A stretch of DNA of 7,776 nucleotides from CAIXDB01 sp038327915 (GCA_038327915.1 JBBQLO010000034.1:1-7776), one strand, 5' to 3'. Shown: positions 1 through 5,481, numbered from the stretch's first letter. Notes: generated by a model from the letters alone, not told the origin. Translations and numbers: made by a program.

Positions 1-72
1 AATCTCGGAACCTGCCCAATACATTTTTTCAATACAAAATCGTTCTTCGAAATTTAAATGATGATATTTCAT

Positions 73-102
73 ATGACAAATTAAAATTAATTTTGCTAAT
101 AC
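73..102 (+). promoter_or_regulatory. Possible promoter for the small-gene cassette
   Basis: ATGACA at 73-78 resembles a -35 box (5/6). After an 18-bp spacer, TAATAC at 97-102 is a weak -10 (3/6), helped by a TGC just upstream that resembles an extended -10. It would give a leader of about 60 nt before the first cassette gene. The region is AT-rich, so chance matches are likely. Nothing else is recognisable in 1-167. Confidence 0.25.
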
Positions 103-149
103 TTTAATTCTAACTGTCCTACTTCAAAGGTGTCGAGAGGAAGCTAAAA

Positions 150-163
150 GTTCTTTAAGGAGA
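150..163 (+). promoter_or_regulatory. GTTCTTT + SD leader motif, copy 1
   Basis: GTTCTTT (150-156) is followed directly by AAGGAGA (157-163), five bases before the ATG at 168. It is a strong Shine-Dalgarno site that fixes the start. The same two-part motif precedes the genes at 769 and 1175, so the leader looks like a shared translation signal of this cassette. Confidence 0.75.
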
Positions 164-167
164 CTGA

Positions 168-476
168 ATGATCTACACACCGCGCAGTACCGACACAAAT
201 CACACCTGCACCAAAATCATGTTCCGTGGCTTTGAGATTTCGATCGCCATGGATGACCGTTGCCTCGGTGGCGACAGACCATTAACTCGTTCCTCTCTGG
301 TCGTCTACAAAGACAGACAGGAAGTTACTCACAAGTTCGCTGGTCTGCACAATGCCACGGATGGTGCAATCCTCGATGTCGAAGGTGAGACACTGTTCGA
401 AGTGATGCAGGCGATCGAGAAAAGTGACATCCAACAAGGAAGTTCTGGATGGTCTCTACGGTGGATACGTGGTTAA
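168..476 (+). CDS. Hypothetical protein, N-terminal part of a probably frameshifted gene
   Basis: The product is a 102-aa protein of unrecognised family. The ATG is set by an AAGGAG SD five bases upstream. Codons are G/C-ending (GTC, ACC, CTC, GGC) and look coding as far as about residue 85 (EVMQAIEK). The last 17 residues, ending GWSLRWIRG, read less like coding sequence. The following frame opens exactly there with equally good codon use. Dropping one A from the AAAA run at 420-423 would join the two frames into a single 157-aa protein (168-642). There is no signal peptide or membrane helix; the sequence looks like a soluble mixed alpha/beta protein. It is the first gene of a G+C-rich plus-strand cassette. 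It may be two overlapping genes, a true frameshift, programmed +1 shifting, or a sequencing error in the A run; the sequence alone cannot decide. Confidence 0.6.
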   Translation: MIYTPRSTDTNHTCTKIMFRGFEISIAMDDRCLGGDRPLTRSSLVVYKDRQEVTHKFAGLHNATDGAILDVEGETLFEVMQAIEKSDIQQGSSGWSLRWIRG

Positions 477-642
477 TGTCACCAACGGTAAGGGCGAGGG
501 GTTCGAAATCGCAACCGTAGATGGCGTTCGCGGAATGAACATACCTGTGACCGTCATCGTCGACAATGGCAAATGGAACGTGACTCTCGATGGTCGTCCC
601 GTTGCTATCAAGAGCGTGAGAAAGGTCACCGCCGTCGCCTAG
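424..642 (+). CDS. Hypothetical protein, probable C-terminal part of the frameshifted gene
   Basis: The reading frame gives 72 aa from a GTG at 424, overlapping the preceding frame by 53 nt. No SD precedes the GTG, unlike every other gene in the cassette, which argues against an independent start. The protein is rich in Val, Gly and Thr with alternating hydrophobic residues (VVNVTNG, VTVIVDNGKWNVTLDGRPVAIKSV), consistent with a small beta-sheet domain. The family is not recognised. Codon use is strongly G/C-ending, like its neighbours. It is most simply the C-terminal half of a 157-aa product starting at 168. If it is real and separate, it would need translational coupling or reinitiation inside the upstream gene. 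Confidence 0.5.
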   Translation: MTSNKEVLDGLYGGYVVNVTNGKGEGFEIATVDGVRGMNIPVTVIVDNGKWNVTLDGRPVAIKSVRKVTAVA

Positions 643-670
643 CAGTATTAGTTGTTTCTCAAGTTTTCCT

Positions 671-694
671 GAGGCGATCCATGTTGATCGCCTC
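671..694 (+). other. Intergenic hairpin, 9-bp perfect stem
   Basis: GAGGCGATC (671-679) pairs perfectly with GATCGCCTC (686-694) around a six-base loop. No T-run follows, so it is not a canonical rho-independent terminator. It could stabilise a processed 3' end or act in attenuation. CTCA (658-661) can compete by pairing with TGAG (670-673). Confidence 0.6.
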
Positions 695-746
695 CTGTAC
701 TGGTTCCATCGAAAGTGTGGTGGACCGAGATTCAGGATTTTAATCT

Positions 747-760
747 GTTCTTTGAGGAGA
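747..760 (+). promoter_or_regulatory. GTTCTTT + SD leader motif, copy 2
   Basis: GTTCTTT (747-753) is followed by GAGGAGA (754-760), eight bases before the ATG at 769. It decides the start: the upstream in-frame GTG at 715 has no SD and would place this motif inside the coding region. Confidence 0.75.
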
Positions 761-768
761 TAGAGAAT

Positions 769-1044
769 ATGGAACGCACGTACAACTTCCCAGTATTTGG
801 GACGCAAGGTGGCGGCCTCGTTCGTCAGGTTGCAAGAAACACATACATCTTCGTTGAGAAGCCTGAATGCCCTGGGCTCGACATCGGAGATTACATGCCC
901 GAAGAGTGGGGCATCATCGCTGCCAATAGGCAGGCAACCGAATTGATCGAAGAAGAACAATTCGGCGACAAAGATGATGGCAACCTCTTTGATTTGGCCA
1001 TGGCTGAATACACACACCACGGTCCGAAAGCACGGCAGTTGTAA
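769..1044 (+). CDS. Small acidic hypothetical protein (91 aa)
   Basis: The 91-aa product (MERTYNFPVFG...KARQL) is of unrecognised family. The ATG at 769 is preferred over an in-frame GTG at 715 because of the strong GAGGAGA SD at ideal spacing. The chain has a Gly-rich turn (GTQGGGLVRQ, residues 11-20), a hydrophobic strand (NTYIFVEKP), and an acidic helical C-terminal half (TELIEEEQFGDKDDGNLFDLAMAEY). No signal peptide or membrane segment is seen, so it is probably cytosolic. It lies 126 bp after the preceding frame and 130 bp before the membrane-protein gene, with hairpins in both gaps. All lie on one strand with one terminator at the far end, which suggests an operon. Codon use is G/C-ending. 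No function can be assigned. Confidence 0.7.
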   Translation: MERTYNFPVFGTQGGGLVRQVARNTYIFVEKPECPGLDIGDYMPEEWGIIAANRQATELIEEEQFGDKDDGNLFDLAMAEYTHHGPKARQL

Positions 1045-1054
1045 AACCATAAAT

Positions 1055-1128
1055 CCTGCGACGAGCAGGTGTCCGAATGCAAGTTCGGACTTCTACCAAA
1101 ACATTTTTACACAAGAATCTTTTGGTAG
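1055..1128 (+). other. Three consecutive intergenic hairpins
   Basis: Three perfect stems follow one another in the 130-bp gap. CCTGC 1055-1059 pairs with GCAGG 1065-1069. GTCCGAA 1071-1077 pairs with TTCGGAC 1084-1090. CTACCAAAA 1093-1101 pairs with TTTTGGTAG 1120-1128. None has a T-run behind it. They form a compact structured leader upstream of the membrane-protein gene, possibly for mRNA processing, stability or regulation. Confidence 0.6.
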
Positions 1129-1155
1129 GAGTAATATCCTAGAAGTTCAAATCTC

Positions 1156-1167
1156 GTTCTTTGGAGA
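1156..1167 (+). promoter_or_regulatory. GTTCTTT + SD leader motif, copy 3
   Basis: GTTCTTT (1156-1162) is followed by GGAGA (1163-1167), seven bases before the ATG at 1175. It selects this ATG over the much longer open frame beginning at 974, whose extra residues overlap the preceding gene and the hairpins. Confidence 0.7.
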
Positions 1168-1174
1168 ATACAAA

Positions 1175-1621
1175 ATGCTTTTCAACACACTCATGACGCT
1201 CTCGAGCACCTACTCGATGCTCGCAATTGTGATTTTGATTTCGACCGTATACCTCAAGAAGGTCCACGGACTCGATGGCTTCAACCGTCAGGTCAACACA
1301 CTGGCCAAAAGTAAAACGATAGTTGTCTTCGAGGTGTACTCGTGGTTCTCGATCGTGGTTTGGGTCACCCTGGCACTGCCGTGGGTAGACCTATTCACGG
1401 CGAACTACATGAGTGGCTTCAAGAGCGGTGGTGTTACCACCTACTTCGGATGGATGTCCTCGAAACAGGCTGGAGCCTACTTCGTTCTGATGTTCATGAA
1501 CATTCTCGGGGTCAAAGCTGCCATGAAGCTTACCGAGATTGCCGCCATGCTCCGTCGAGGACGTGTCCATCTGGTGCGACCCGCATGGGGCGCAATGGTG
1601 TGGATGCCGATTGAGAAGTAA
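1175..1621 (+). CDS. Hypothetical three-helix membrane protein (148 aa)
   Basis: This is an integral membrane protein of unrecognised family. Three hydrophobic segments are visible: about residues 10-27 (LSSTYSMLAIVILISTVYL), 48-72 (IVVFEVYSWFSIVVWVTLALPW) and 98-116 (QAGAYFVLMFMNILGVKAA). A basic loop (KKVHGLDGFNRQVNTLAKSK) separates the first two, and a basic C-terminal tail (MLRRGRVHLVRP) follows the third. The positive-inside rule therefore places at least one of these in the cytoplasm. The ATG at 1175 has a GGAG SD. It is the last gene of the G+C-rich cassette, and a strong terminator begins 21 bp after its stop. Codons are G/C-ending, unlike the AT-rich genes downstream. No enzymatic motif is visible; it could be a small channel, holin-like or membrane-anchor protein, but the sequence does not support choosing one. 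Confidence 0.75.
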   Translation: MLFNTLMTLSSTYSMLAIVILISTVYLKKVHGLDGFNRQVNTLAKSKTIVVFEVYSWFSIVVWVTLALPWVDLFTANYMSGFKSGGVTTYFGWMSSKQAGAYFVLMFMNILGVKAAMKLTEIAAMLRRGRVHLVRPAWGAMVWMPIEK

Positions 1622-1642
1622 CAATTCACCGCCCGCTTTGAG

Positions 1643-1680
1643 AAACCGCCTCGTCGTTTCTCAGGCGAGGCGGTTTTCTT
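1643..1680 (+). terminator. Rho-independent terminator closing the cassette
   Basis: AAACCGCCTCG (1643-1653) pairs with CGAGGCGGTTT (1666-1676), 11 bp, around a 12-base loop, and is followed by TCTTTTATCTC. It is G+C-rich at the core with a pyrimidine/T tail on the plus strand. It separates the cassette from the convergent VOC gene. Confidence 0.85.
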
Positions 1681-1734
1681 TTATCTCACTTCCCTCTTTA
1701 GAACTTTCCAAACTTCATTCTTTGTAAATAGAAC

Positions 1735-2166
1735 CTACGTAGTCTCACGAGGGTTCGGCTGCAGAATACTGATACGATTACCTTCGGTATCTTGAATAGA
1801 GATCCATAATCCGATACCAGGAATCATGTGTGGTTCCATTGTTTGCTTGCCTGAAGCGTCCATTGCTCCAAGAATTGTGCCTCCATTGGTTTTGACTGCT
1901 TCTATTGCATTTTGAATATTTTGGACAGCAATAACTACTGATGGTGCGTGGGAAAGTGGGTTCTCAGTTTTTTGATAAAAGCCACCATTGATGGTGCCTG
2001 GTGTTTTGACCATACCATTTTCATCGGTTTCGCTCGTCTGAGCTACAACATAGTTTCCCATTTCTGGACCAAGTTGTTGCATCTTCCAACCAAATGCTTT
2101 TTCGTAAAAACTTTTCATACGGTCGCGGTCATTGTATCCCATTTCAAAATGTGTTACTGGATTCAT
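1735..2166 (-). CDS. VOC (glyoxalase/bleomycin-resistance/dioxygenase) family protein
   Basis: The 143-aa length fits a single two-module VOC protein. The family fold is made of paired beta-alpha-beta-beta-beta modules, usually around a metal site, and it covers glyoxalases, antibiotic-binding proteins and many enzymes of unknown substrate. Visible hallmarks are the opening PVTHFEMGYNDRDRMKSFYEKAFGWKM (residues 3-29), the middle GTINGGFYQK (57-66), the second-module strand PSVVIAVQNIQNAIEAVKTNGG (75-96), and the closing GIGLWISIQDTEGNRISILQP (117-137). H6 and E8 are candidate ligands, but the usual terminal Glu of metal VOC enzymes is replaced near ISILQP, so catalysis is uncertain. It is cytosolic, with no signal peptide. 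The ATG has no SD but sits 28 nt or so behind a good minus-strand promoter. It is monocistronic and convergent with the cassette. Confidence 0.92.
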   Translation of the reverse strand: MNPVTHFEMGYNDRDRMKSFYEKAFGWKMQQLGPEMGNYVVAQTSETDENGMVKTPGTINGGFYQKTENPLSHAPSVVIAVQNIQNAIEAVKTNGGTILGAMDASGKQTMEPHMIPGIGLWISIQDTEGNRISILQPNPRETT

Positions 2167-2201
2167 AGACTATTTATTTTTTTAAACTGTTAATACTAGC
2201 A

Positions 2202-2230
2202 ATTGTATAGCTGTATTATATTGCGGTCAA
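2202..2230 (-). promoter_or_regulatory. Sigma-70-like promoter of the VOC gene
   Basis: On the minus strand, TTGACC (2230-2225; 5/6) is followed by a 17-bp spacer and TACAAT (2207-2202; 5/6). Transcription would start near 2195, leaving a short A-rich leader before the ATG at 2166. Confidence 0.7.
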
Positions 2231-2373
2231 AAAAGTGTATATTATCCTTATTAGTCACAATGTTACCCACAACGTCTAAAAACTGGTAGGTTTTTCATAC
2301 ATACATTTCATTTACCAACACCTTGTTTCTAATGTGAGCATCTGTCTCTACAAACTCCACAATCCCCTTGCGA

Positions 2374-2484
2374 TTACTCAAGATTCTCTTGATTCTCAAC
2401 CCTATTCATTTCTTCTTCAACTGCAGGATACCATTGCAAAATATAGCTTTGTAATTGATTCCAATCATTTTCAGGTATCTCCAC
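2374..2484 (-). CDS. Possible short gene or gene remnant (about 36 aa)
   Basis: A minus-strand frame from GTG (2484-2482) to TAA (2376-2374) encodes VEIPENDWNQLQ...EEEMNRVENQENLE. Codon use resembles the AT-rich genes here, and the peptide looks like an amphipathic, acidic helix. There is no SD. The GTG lies inside the arm of the long hairpin at 2477-2535, and the same frame stays open through that hairpin up to 2619, but the residues encoded across the A/T tracts (KKQKV...LFVFLV) look non-coding. It may be a true micro-protein or the surviving 3' end of a gene interrupted by the hairpin element. The family is not recognised. Confidence 0.2.
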   Translation of the reverse strand: MEIPENDWNQLQSYILQWYPAVEEEMNRVENQENLE

Positions 2485-2535
2485 CAAAAAAACAAAAAGT
2501 GCCCAATCGGACACTTTTTGTTTTTTTGTGGAGAT
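2477..2535. repeat. Very long inverted repeat / bidirectional terminator-like hairpin
   Basis: ATCTCCAC (2477-2484) and the adjoining run 2486-2501 pair with 2512-2527 and GTGGAGAT (2528-2535). This gives 24 bp with a single bulged C at 2485; CC/GG near the tip (2503-2504/2509-2510) may add two more pairs. The core is A7-C-A5-GTG against CAC-T5-G-T7, so either strand would end in a T-run, as expected for a bidirectional terminator. The extra 8-bp ATCTCCAC arms beyond the T-tracts are unusual for a plain terminator and hint at a mobile or structured-RNA element. Confidence 0.75.
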
Positions 2536-2652
2536 GAGCGAGTCAGTCACCCACTCCTGGCATTGAAGAGACGGATCGAGGGCTTTCGTGAACACACGGG
2601 ACCTCGAGTCAACGCTCAAACCCAGGATGTTTTGACGAAAATATTCTGGGTT
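2536..2652 (+). ncRNA. Candidate structured RNA, G+C-rich island in AT-rich spacer
   Basis: The segment begins where the long hairpin ends. GAGCG (2536-2540) can close on CGCTC (2613-2617). Inside, GGATCGAGG (2573-2581) pairs with CCTCGAGTC (2602-2610) with one mismatch, capped by CGTG (2587-2590) / CACG (2595-2598) with an AACA loop. Immediately after, AACCCAGGATGTTTT (2619-2633) pairs along 15 positions with 2638-2652 around a GACG loop. Two of those pairs are G-U only if the plus strand is the RNA, favouring plus-strand transcription. It does not match a tRNA: no T-arm or CCA-type end is found on either strand. No known RNA family is recognised and no clear promoter is visible. Confidence 0.35.
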
Positions 2653-2713
2653 GAAGGAAAAATTGTCAACACTTCCACAAACGTAAAAAACTCTTTTATT
2701 AAGATAAGGATTT

Positions 2714-4429
2714 TTACTTCATTTGCAACTTATTATCTGGCAGTTGAGAATATTCTGCAAGTGCAATCGTAACATATGAGAAATAGTTCAATTCACCGGC
2801 TCGGTTTATTTGTGAGTCTTTTAAAGAAGTAAACAACTTTTCGTAATCAATTTCTTCTTTACTTGGTTCAGCGAAATATTCAGGCAAAAATTTCTGTAGA
2901 AATTTAATAACTAATTCTTTATTTGAAACAGAAGTATTGAATTCTTTTTGATTAAAATAGAAATCCAGTTTTCGTGGATCTGAACTAACTTTTTTTAATA
3001 AGGAAAAAATTTCTGACAATGAAGATGTAATTGTTGATTGGCTGATCAAAAAATCTTTCTGTCTATCGTTTAAATTTTCTGGAAGCTTATTTGATTTATA
3101 GTTATAATCATCAGGAAGTTTTTTCAAAATCGATCTTAAAATATTTAAAGAAACAGTTCTTCTGATATTTTCTCTCTTAAACCATTTTGAACGAATGAAT
3201 CTGTAGCGTGGATCTTGAGAACATATATTGTTTTTATCTATGACCTCTCCTAGCATTTCATCAAGATTAGTTAAATTATCAAAGAAACGATTGGTCAAAA
3301 TATCTTCATAACTTCCATTGAGATTAGGTTTTTTATTTGGAATATCTACTAAAAATTTATATATTGCACCGTCGGTACTCGAATCAGTCTGGCGTTGTGA
3401 GAGGTATAGTCTGACTGGAGAACCTTCCTTTTTATTCTTACCTTCATCACCATGAATATCCCTAACTCTTTTCGCAAATTCAAAATCTTCTGAAGAAAAA
3501 GATGACAATACACTGGGGTATTCTCCAACTTTTGCAAAAGTTTCAGCTTGGACAGCAAGTGATGGAGCCGAACTAAGGGGCATTAAATTTGATTCTGATT
3601 GAACAAGGTATCTGTACCGAGCTTTTATAAAAGATAATTTTAAATATTTTATTAACGACTCTAGCTTTAAAAAAGAGTCTTTTATATTTGATATACTTTC
3701 TGGGATATCGGGTGTAATAGGTATCAATATCTTGTTTACACTTGGATCTCCTAAGTGCTCTTGTATTCTTGAATAATAGTCTGGTGGTAAAACACAGTCT
3801 GCATCAATAAAATCAATCATTCCGCCCCTTATTTTTCCAATACTATTTAGACGTTGCAATGCTATTAGGGCACCTATGTCACGAGCAAAACCCTGAGGAA
3901 AAAAATGTTTTCCTTCATGTTCATCTTTTGAATACTCACAGAACACCTTATAGATTTGGACCTTACGTCTTACTGCTTCAGAAAAAACTAACTTTTCCCA
4001 TTCAGATATTTCTTTTTTAAGTTTTACTAACGATTTTAAAATCTCACTTTCAATATCTTCGGATTCTCTACATTTAGTTAGTTCATCCAATATTCGAGAT
4101 GTTCTCACATTTTCATTTGGACTAATCGCATTTTTTATGGATGACAATCTCTGCACATGCTGATTTATCACATAAAAAACCTCAAAACTTTTTTTGTCTG
4201 AATTTTGTATAGACAGCGACCGTAAAAGTCTCCAAAAATTATCGTTATCAAGTTCATGATAAACAGGAACAACGCTGACAACCTCTAGCTCAGGTCTTGG
4301 CGGAGGTAATTCTTGTCCATATTTTTCTACAATTTCATTGGATCTTTCTAGGGCACTCTTTATCTTTGATGAAGATTCGGAAGAAATATCTGCATGTGGT
4401 TCTATTGGTTCTACGGTTTCTAAAGACAT
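2714..4429 (-). CDS. GT-A / GT2-like glycosyltransferase, 571 aa
   Basis: This is probably a cytosolic glycosyltransferase that moves a sugar from a nucleotide-sugar donor; donor and acceptor are unknown. GT-A signs, numbered from the chosen ATG, are a first strand VVSVVPVYHE (about 50-59) followed by LLRSLSIQN, an FEVFYVINQ strand (82-90), GFARDIGALIAL (180-191) where GT2 enzymes carry a conserved KG..xAR.G segment, the metal-binding DxD in IDFIDADC (D209, D211), and a downstream SSEDFEFAKRV (312-322) that can supply the acidic catalytic region. A charged helical insert (about 95-160) splits the fold, and about 240 C-terminal residues are unrecognised. No membrane helices are seen. An in-frame TTG at 4447 would add six residues, but a TATAAT lies within them, so the ATG at 4429 is preferred. 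Codons are strongly A/T-ending. Confidence 0.8.
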   Translation of the reverse strand: MSLETVEPIEPHADISSESSSKIKSALERSNEIVEKYGQELPPPRPELEVVSVVPVYHELDNDNFWRLLRSLSIQNSDKKSFEVFYVINQHVQRLSSIKNAISPNENVRTSRILDELTKCRESEDIESEILKSLVKLKKEISEWEKLVFSEAVRRKVQIYKVFCEYSKDEHEGKHFFPQGFARDIGALIALQRLNSIGKIRGGMIDFIDADCVLPPDYYSRIQEHLGDPSVNKILIPITPDIPESISNIKDSFLKLESLIKYLKLSFIKARYRYLVQSESNLMPLSSAPSLAVQAETFAKVGEYPSVLSSFSSEDFEFAKRVRDIHGDEGKNKKEGSPVRLYLSQRQTDSSTDGAIYKFLVDIPNKKPNLNGSYEDILTNRFFDNLTNLDEMLGEVIDKNNICSQDPRYRFIRSKWFKRENIRRTVSLNILRSILKKLPDDYNYKSNKLPENLNDRQKDFLISQSTITSSLSEIFSLLKKVSSDPRKLDFYFNQKEFNTSVSNKELVIKFLQKFLPEYFAEPSKEEIDYEKLFTSLKDSQINRAGELNYFSYVTIALAEYSQLPDNKLQMK

Positions 4430-4435
4430 TTTAAA

Positions 4436-4465
4436 ATTATAGCACAAAAGAAAAGTGGGTCTTAA
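4436..4465 (-). promoter_or_regulatory. Promoter giving a nearly leaderless glycosyltransferase mRNA
   Basis: On the minus strand a perfect TATAAT (4441-4436) ends six bases before the ATG at 4429. TTAAGA about 18 bp upstream is a weak -35 (4/6). Transcription would start at or next to the A of the ATG, so the message would be leaderless. No SD is present. Confidence 0.5.
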
Positions 4466-4565
4466 ATATAAAATATGTTAGCACTCCCCCATACACCTCC
4501 CCCTCGGCGAATCGAAGAATTCATTTCTAATTTTATACAACCACTTCCACATCATTATATTTGTG

Positions 4566-4820
4566 TCATATAACTGAGACATAAGTGTTTATAGCCGATT
4601 GACAACAGTACCACTCGCTTCCTTCTGGCAGTAAGTTTTTTGTCTTTAAACATATTTTTTCTTTCACAGTAAAGGTCAGAGCTTTGTCAATACTTTTGGA
4701 CCAAGTATCGATTCGGACATCAAAAACATAAAGCTGTTTTTGTACCCCCTTTTTTTCTTGTACTAAATTTTCTTTTTTAATTTTATATTTATAACTTAAA
4801 TTTTCTGTGCCAGTCTGCAA
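4566..4820 (-). CDS. Small hypothetical protein downstream of the MFS gene (84 aa)
   Basis: The 84-aa frame starts at a TTG six bases after the MFS stop codon and has no SD and no internal ATG. It is in the same frame as the MFS gene: a single TAA separates them, followed by codons for Phe-Lys and then this frame. The N-terminal third is Lys/Glu-rich (KYKIKKENLVQEKKGVQKQ). The rest alternates polar and hydrophobic residues (LYVFDVRIDTWSKSIDKALTFTVKEKICLKTK), suggesting a small beta-sheet domain, and ends with a double cysteine (GSEWYCCQSAINTYVSVI). Codon use matches the AT-rich genes. The family is not recognised. It could be a separate co-transcribed gene or the detached tail of an originally longer MFS-linked protein. 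Confidence 0.45.
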   Translation of the reverse strand: MQTGTENLSYKYKIKKENLVQEKKGVQKQLYVFDVRIDTWSKSIDKALTFTVKEKICLKTKNLLPEGSEWYCCQSAINTYVSVI

Positions 4821-4826
4821 TTTAAA

Positions 4827-5444
4827 TTAATGATACATCTCTTTATTATTTTTTATCTTATATCTTTGATATAACAAATAAATTCCTAAAAATGCTGAGA
4901 TTACAGACATAAGCAAAAATAATATCTTGAATCCGATGGCCTGTATTATTAGTCCCCCGATAAGGGCAGAAATTCCTGTCGCGATAGCTGACACACCTTC
5001 CCAATCTGCCCATTCTACTATAGCTGTTTCTTTTGAAGTGCTTGAAGTGTAAAGAGCATCAAACGCGGGAGTTCCAATGGCCGCTCCAATACCCCACAAT
5101 ACTTGTGTAATAAGTAGTTGGGGAATATTATCCATAAACACATAACTCAAAAAGACTACAGATCTTATCAAGTAACCTACTGCTAATAATACATGACGTC
5201 TTTTTATGTGAAGTTCCCAGTTACTTAACAATAATATAAATACCCCGGATACAACAGAAAATAAAGCCCAAGAAACTCCAGCTAAGGCAGTACCGCCACC
5301 TATTTTTGCTACATATACCGCATAAAACGGAGCAAAAAGACCGATGGTAAAGGTAAGGGTTGTGTTTACGAATATTAGTGTTCGCAGGTTCTTATTTAAT
5401 TTACTACCATGAGGCAGTGCCCTTAATGTGTTTTCAGTTTGCAT
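4827..5444 (-). CDS. MFS-type half-transporter, six membrane helices (205 aa)
   Basis: This is an inner-membrane protein resembling the N-terminal half of a major facilitator superfamily carrier; the substrate is unknown. From the chosen ATG, six hydrophobic segments lie at about 23-45, 53-74, 85-104, 109-129, 150-172 and 174-193. The loop between helices 2 and 3 (SNWELHIKRRHVLL) occupies the place of MFS motif A, with the basic residues kept but the usual GxLaDrxG poorly conserved. After helix 4, GTPAFDALYTSSTSKETAIVEW matches the MFS G.PA..AL....T.KE pattern. Full MFS proteins have 12 helices and about 400 residues, so this is half-size; it ends in a charged tail (YQRYKIKNNKEMYH) with no second half nearby. 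It may act as a homodimer or be a truncated gene. The frame opens ten codons earlier at a GTG, but a promoter lies there, so the ATG at 5444 is preferred. Confidence 0.75.
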   Translation of the reverse strand: MQTENTLRALPHGSKLNKNLRTLIFVNTTLTFTIGLFAPFYAVYVAKIGGGTALAGVSWALFSVVSGVFILLLSNWELHIKRRHVLLAVGYLIRSVVFLSYVFMDNIPQLLITQVLWGIGAAIGTPAFDALYTSSTSKETAIVEWADWEGVSAIATGISALIGGLIIQAIGFKILFLLMSVISAFLGIYLLYQRYKIKNNKEMYH

Positions 5445-5452
5445 ACACAAAA

Positions 5453-5481
5453 AGTATACATCTTCACTTGTCACCTTTCAA
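5453..5481 (-). promoter_or_regulatory. MFS-gene promoter, near-leaderless
   Basis: On the minus strand, TTGAAA (5481-5476; 5/6) is followed by a 17-bp spacer and TATACT (5458-5453; 5/6), ending eight bases before the ATG at 5444. Transcription would begin within one or two bases of the start codon. No SD is present. It interleaves with the divergent promoter at 5468-5496. Confidence 0.65.

Noticed and set aside
715..768. GTG start 18 codons upstream of the 91-aa protein
   Set aside because: No SD precedes this GTG, while the cassette's leader motif and SD lie within the extension, directly before the ATG at 769.
325..1050. 241-aa minus-strand open frame opposite the cassette genes
   Set aside because: It is an antisense shadow: it covers the SD sites, hairpins and plus-strand genes that have good codon use and starts, and its own product has no recognisable pattern.
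974..1174. N-terminal extension of the membrane protein to 215 aa
   Set aside because: The added residues overlap the preceding gene and the three hairpins, and the GGAG site fixes the start at 1175.
2536..2617. tRNA gene in the G+C-rich island
   Set aside because: The length is near that of a tRNA and the ends pair, but no T-arm TTCRA motif, anticodon arm or 7-bp acceptor stem is found on either strand.
2334..2772. Plus-strand frames of 67 and 105 aa through the spacer
   Set aside because: They run through the A/T-tract hairpin, have no SD, promoter or protein-like composition, and one overlaps the 3' end of the glycosyltransferase gene.
3349..3558. 69-aa minus-strand frame inside the glycosyltransferase gene
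   Set aside because: It is an alternate frame of a long, well-supported coding sequence.
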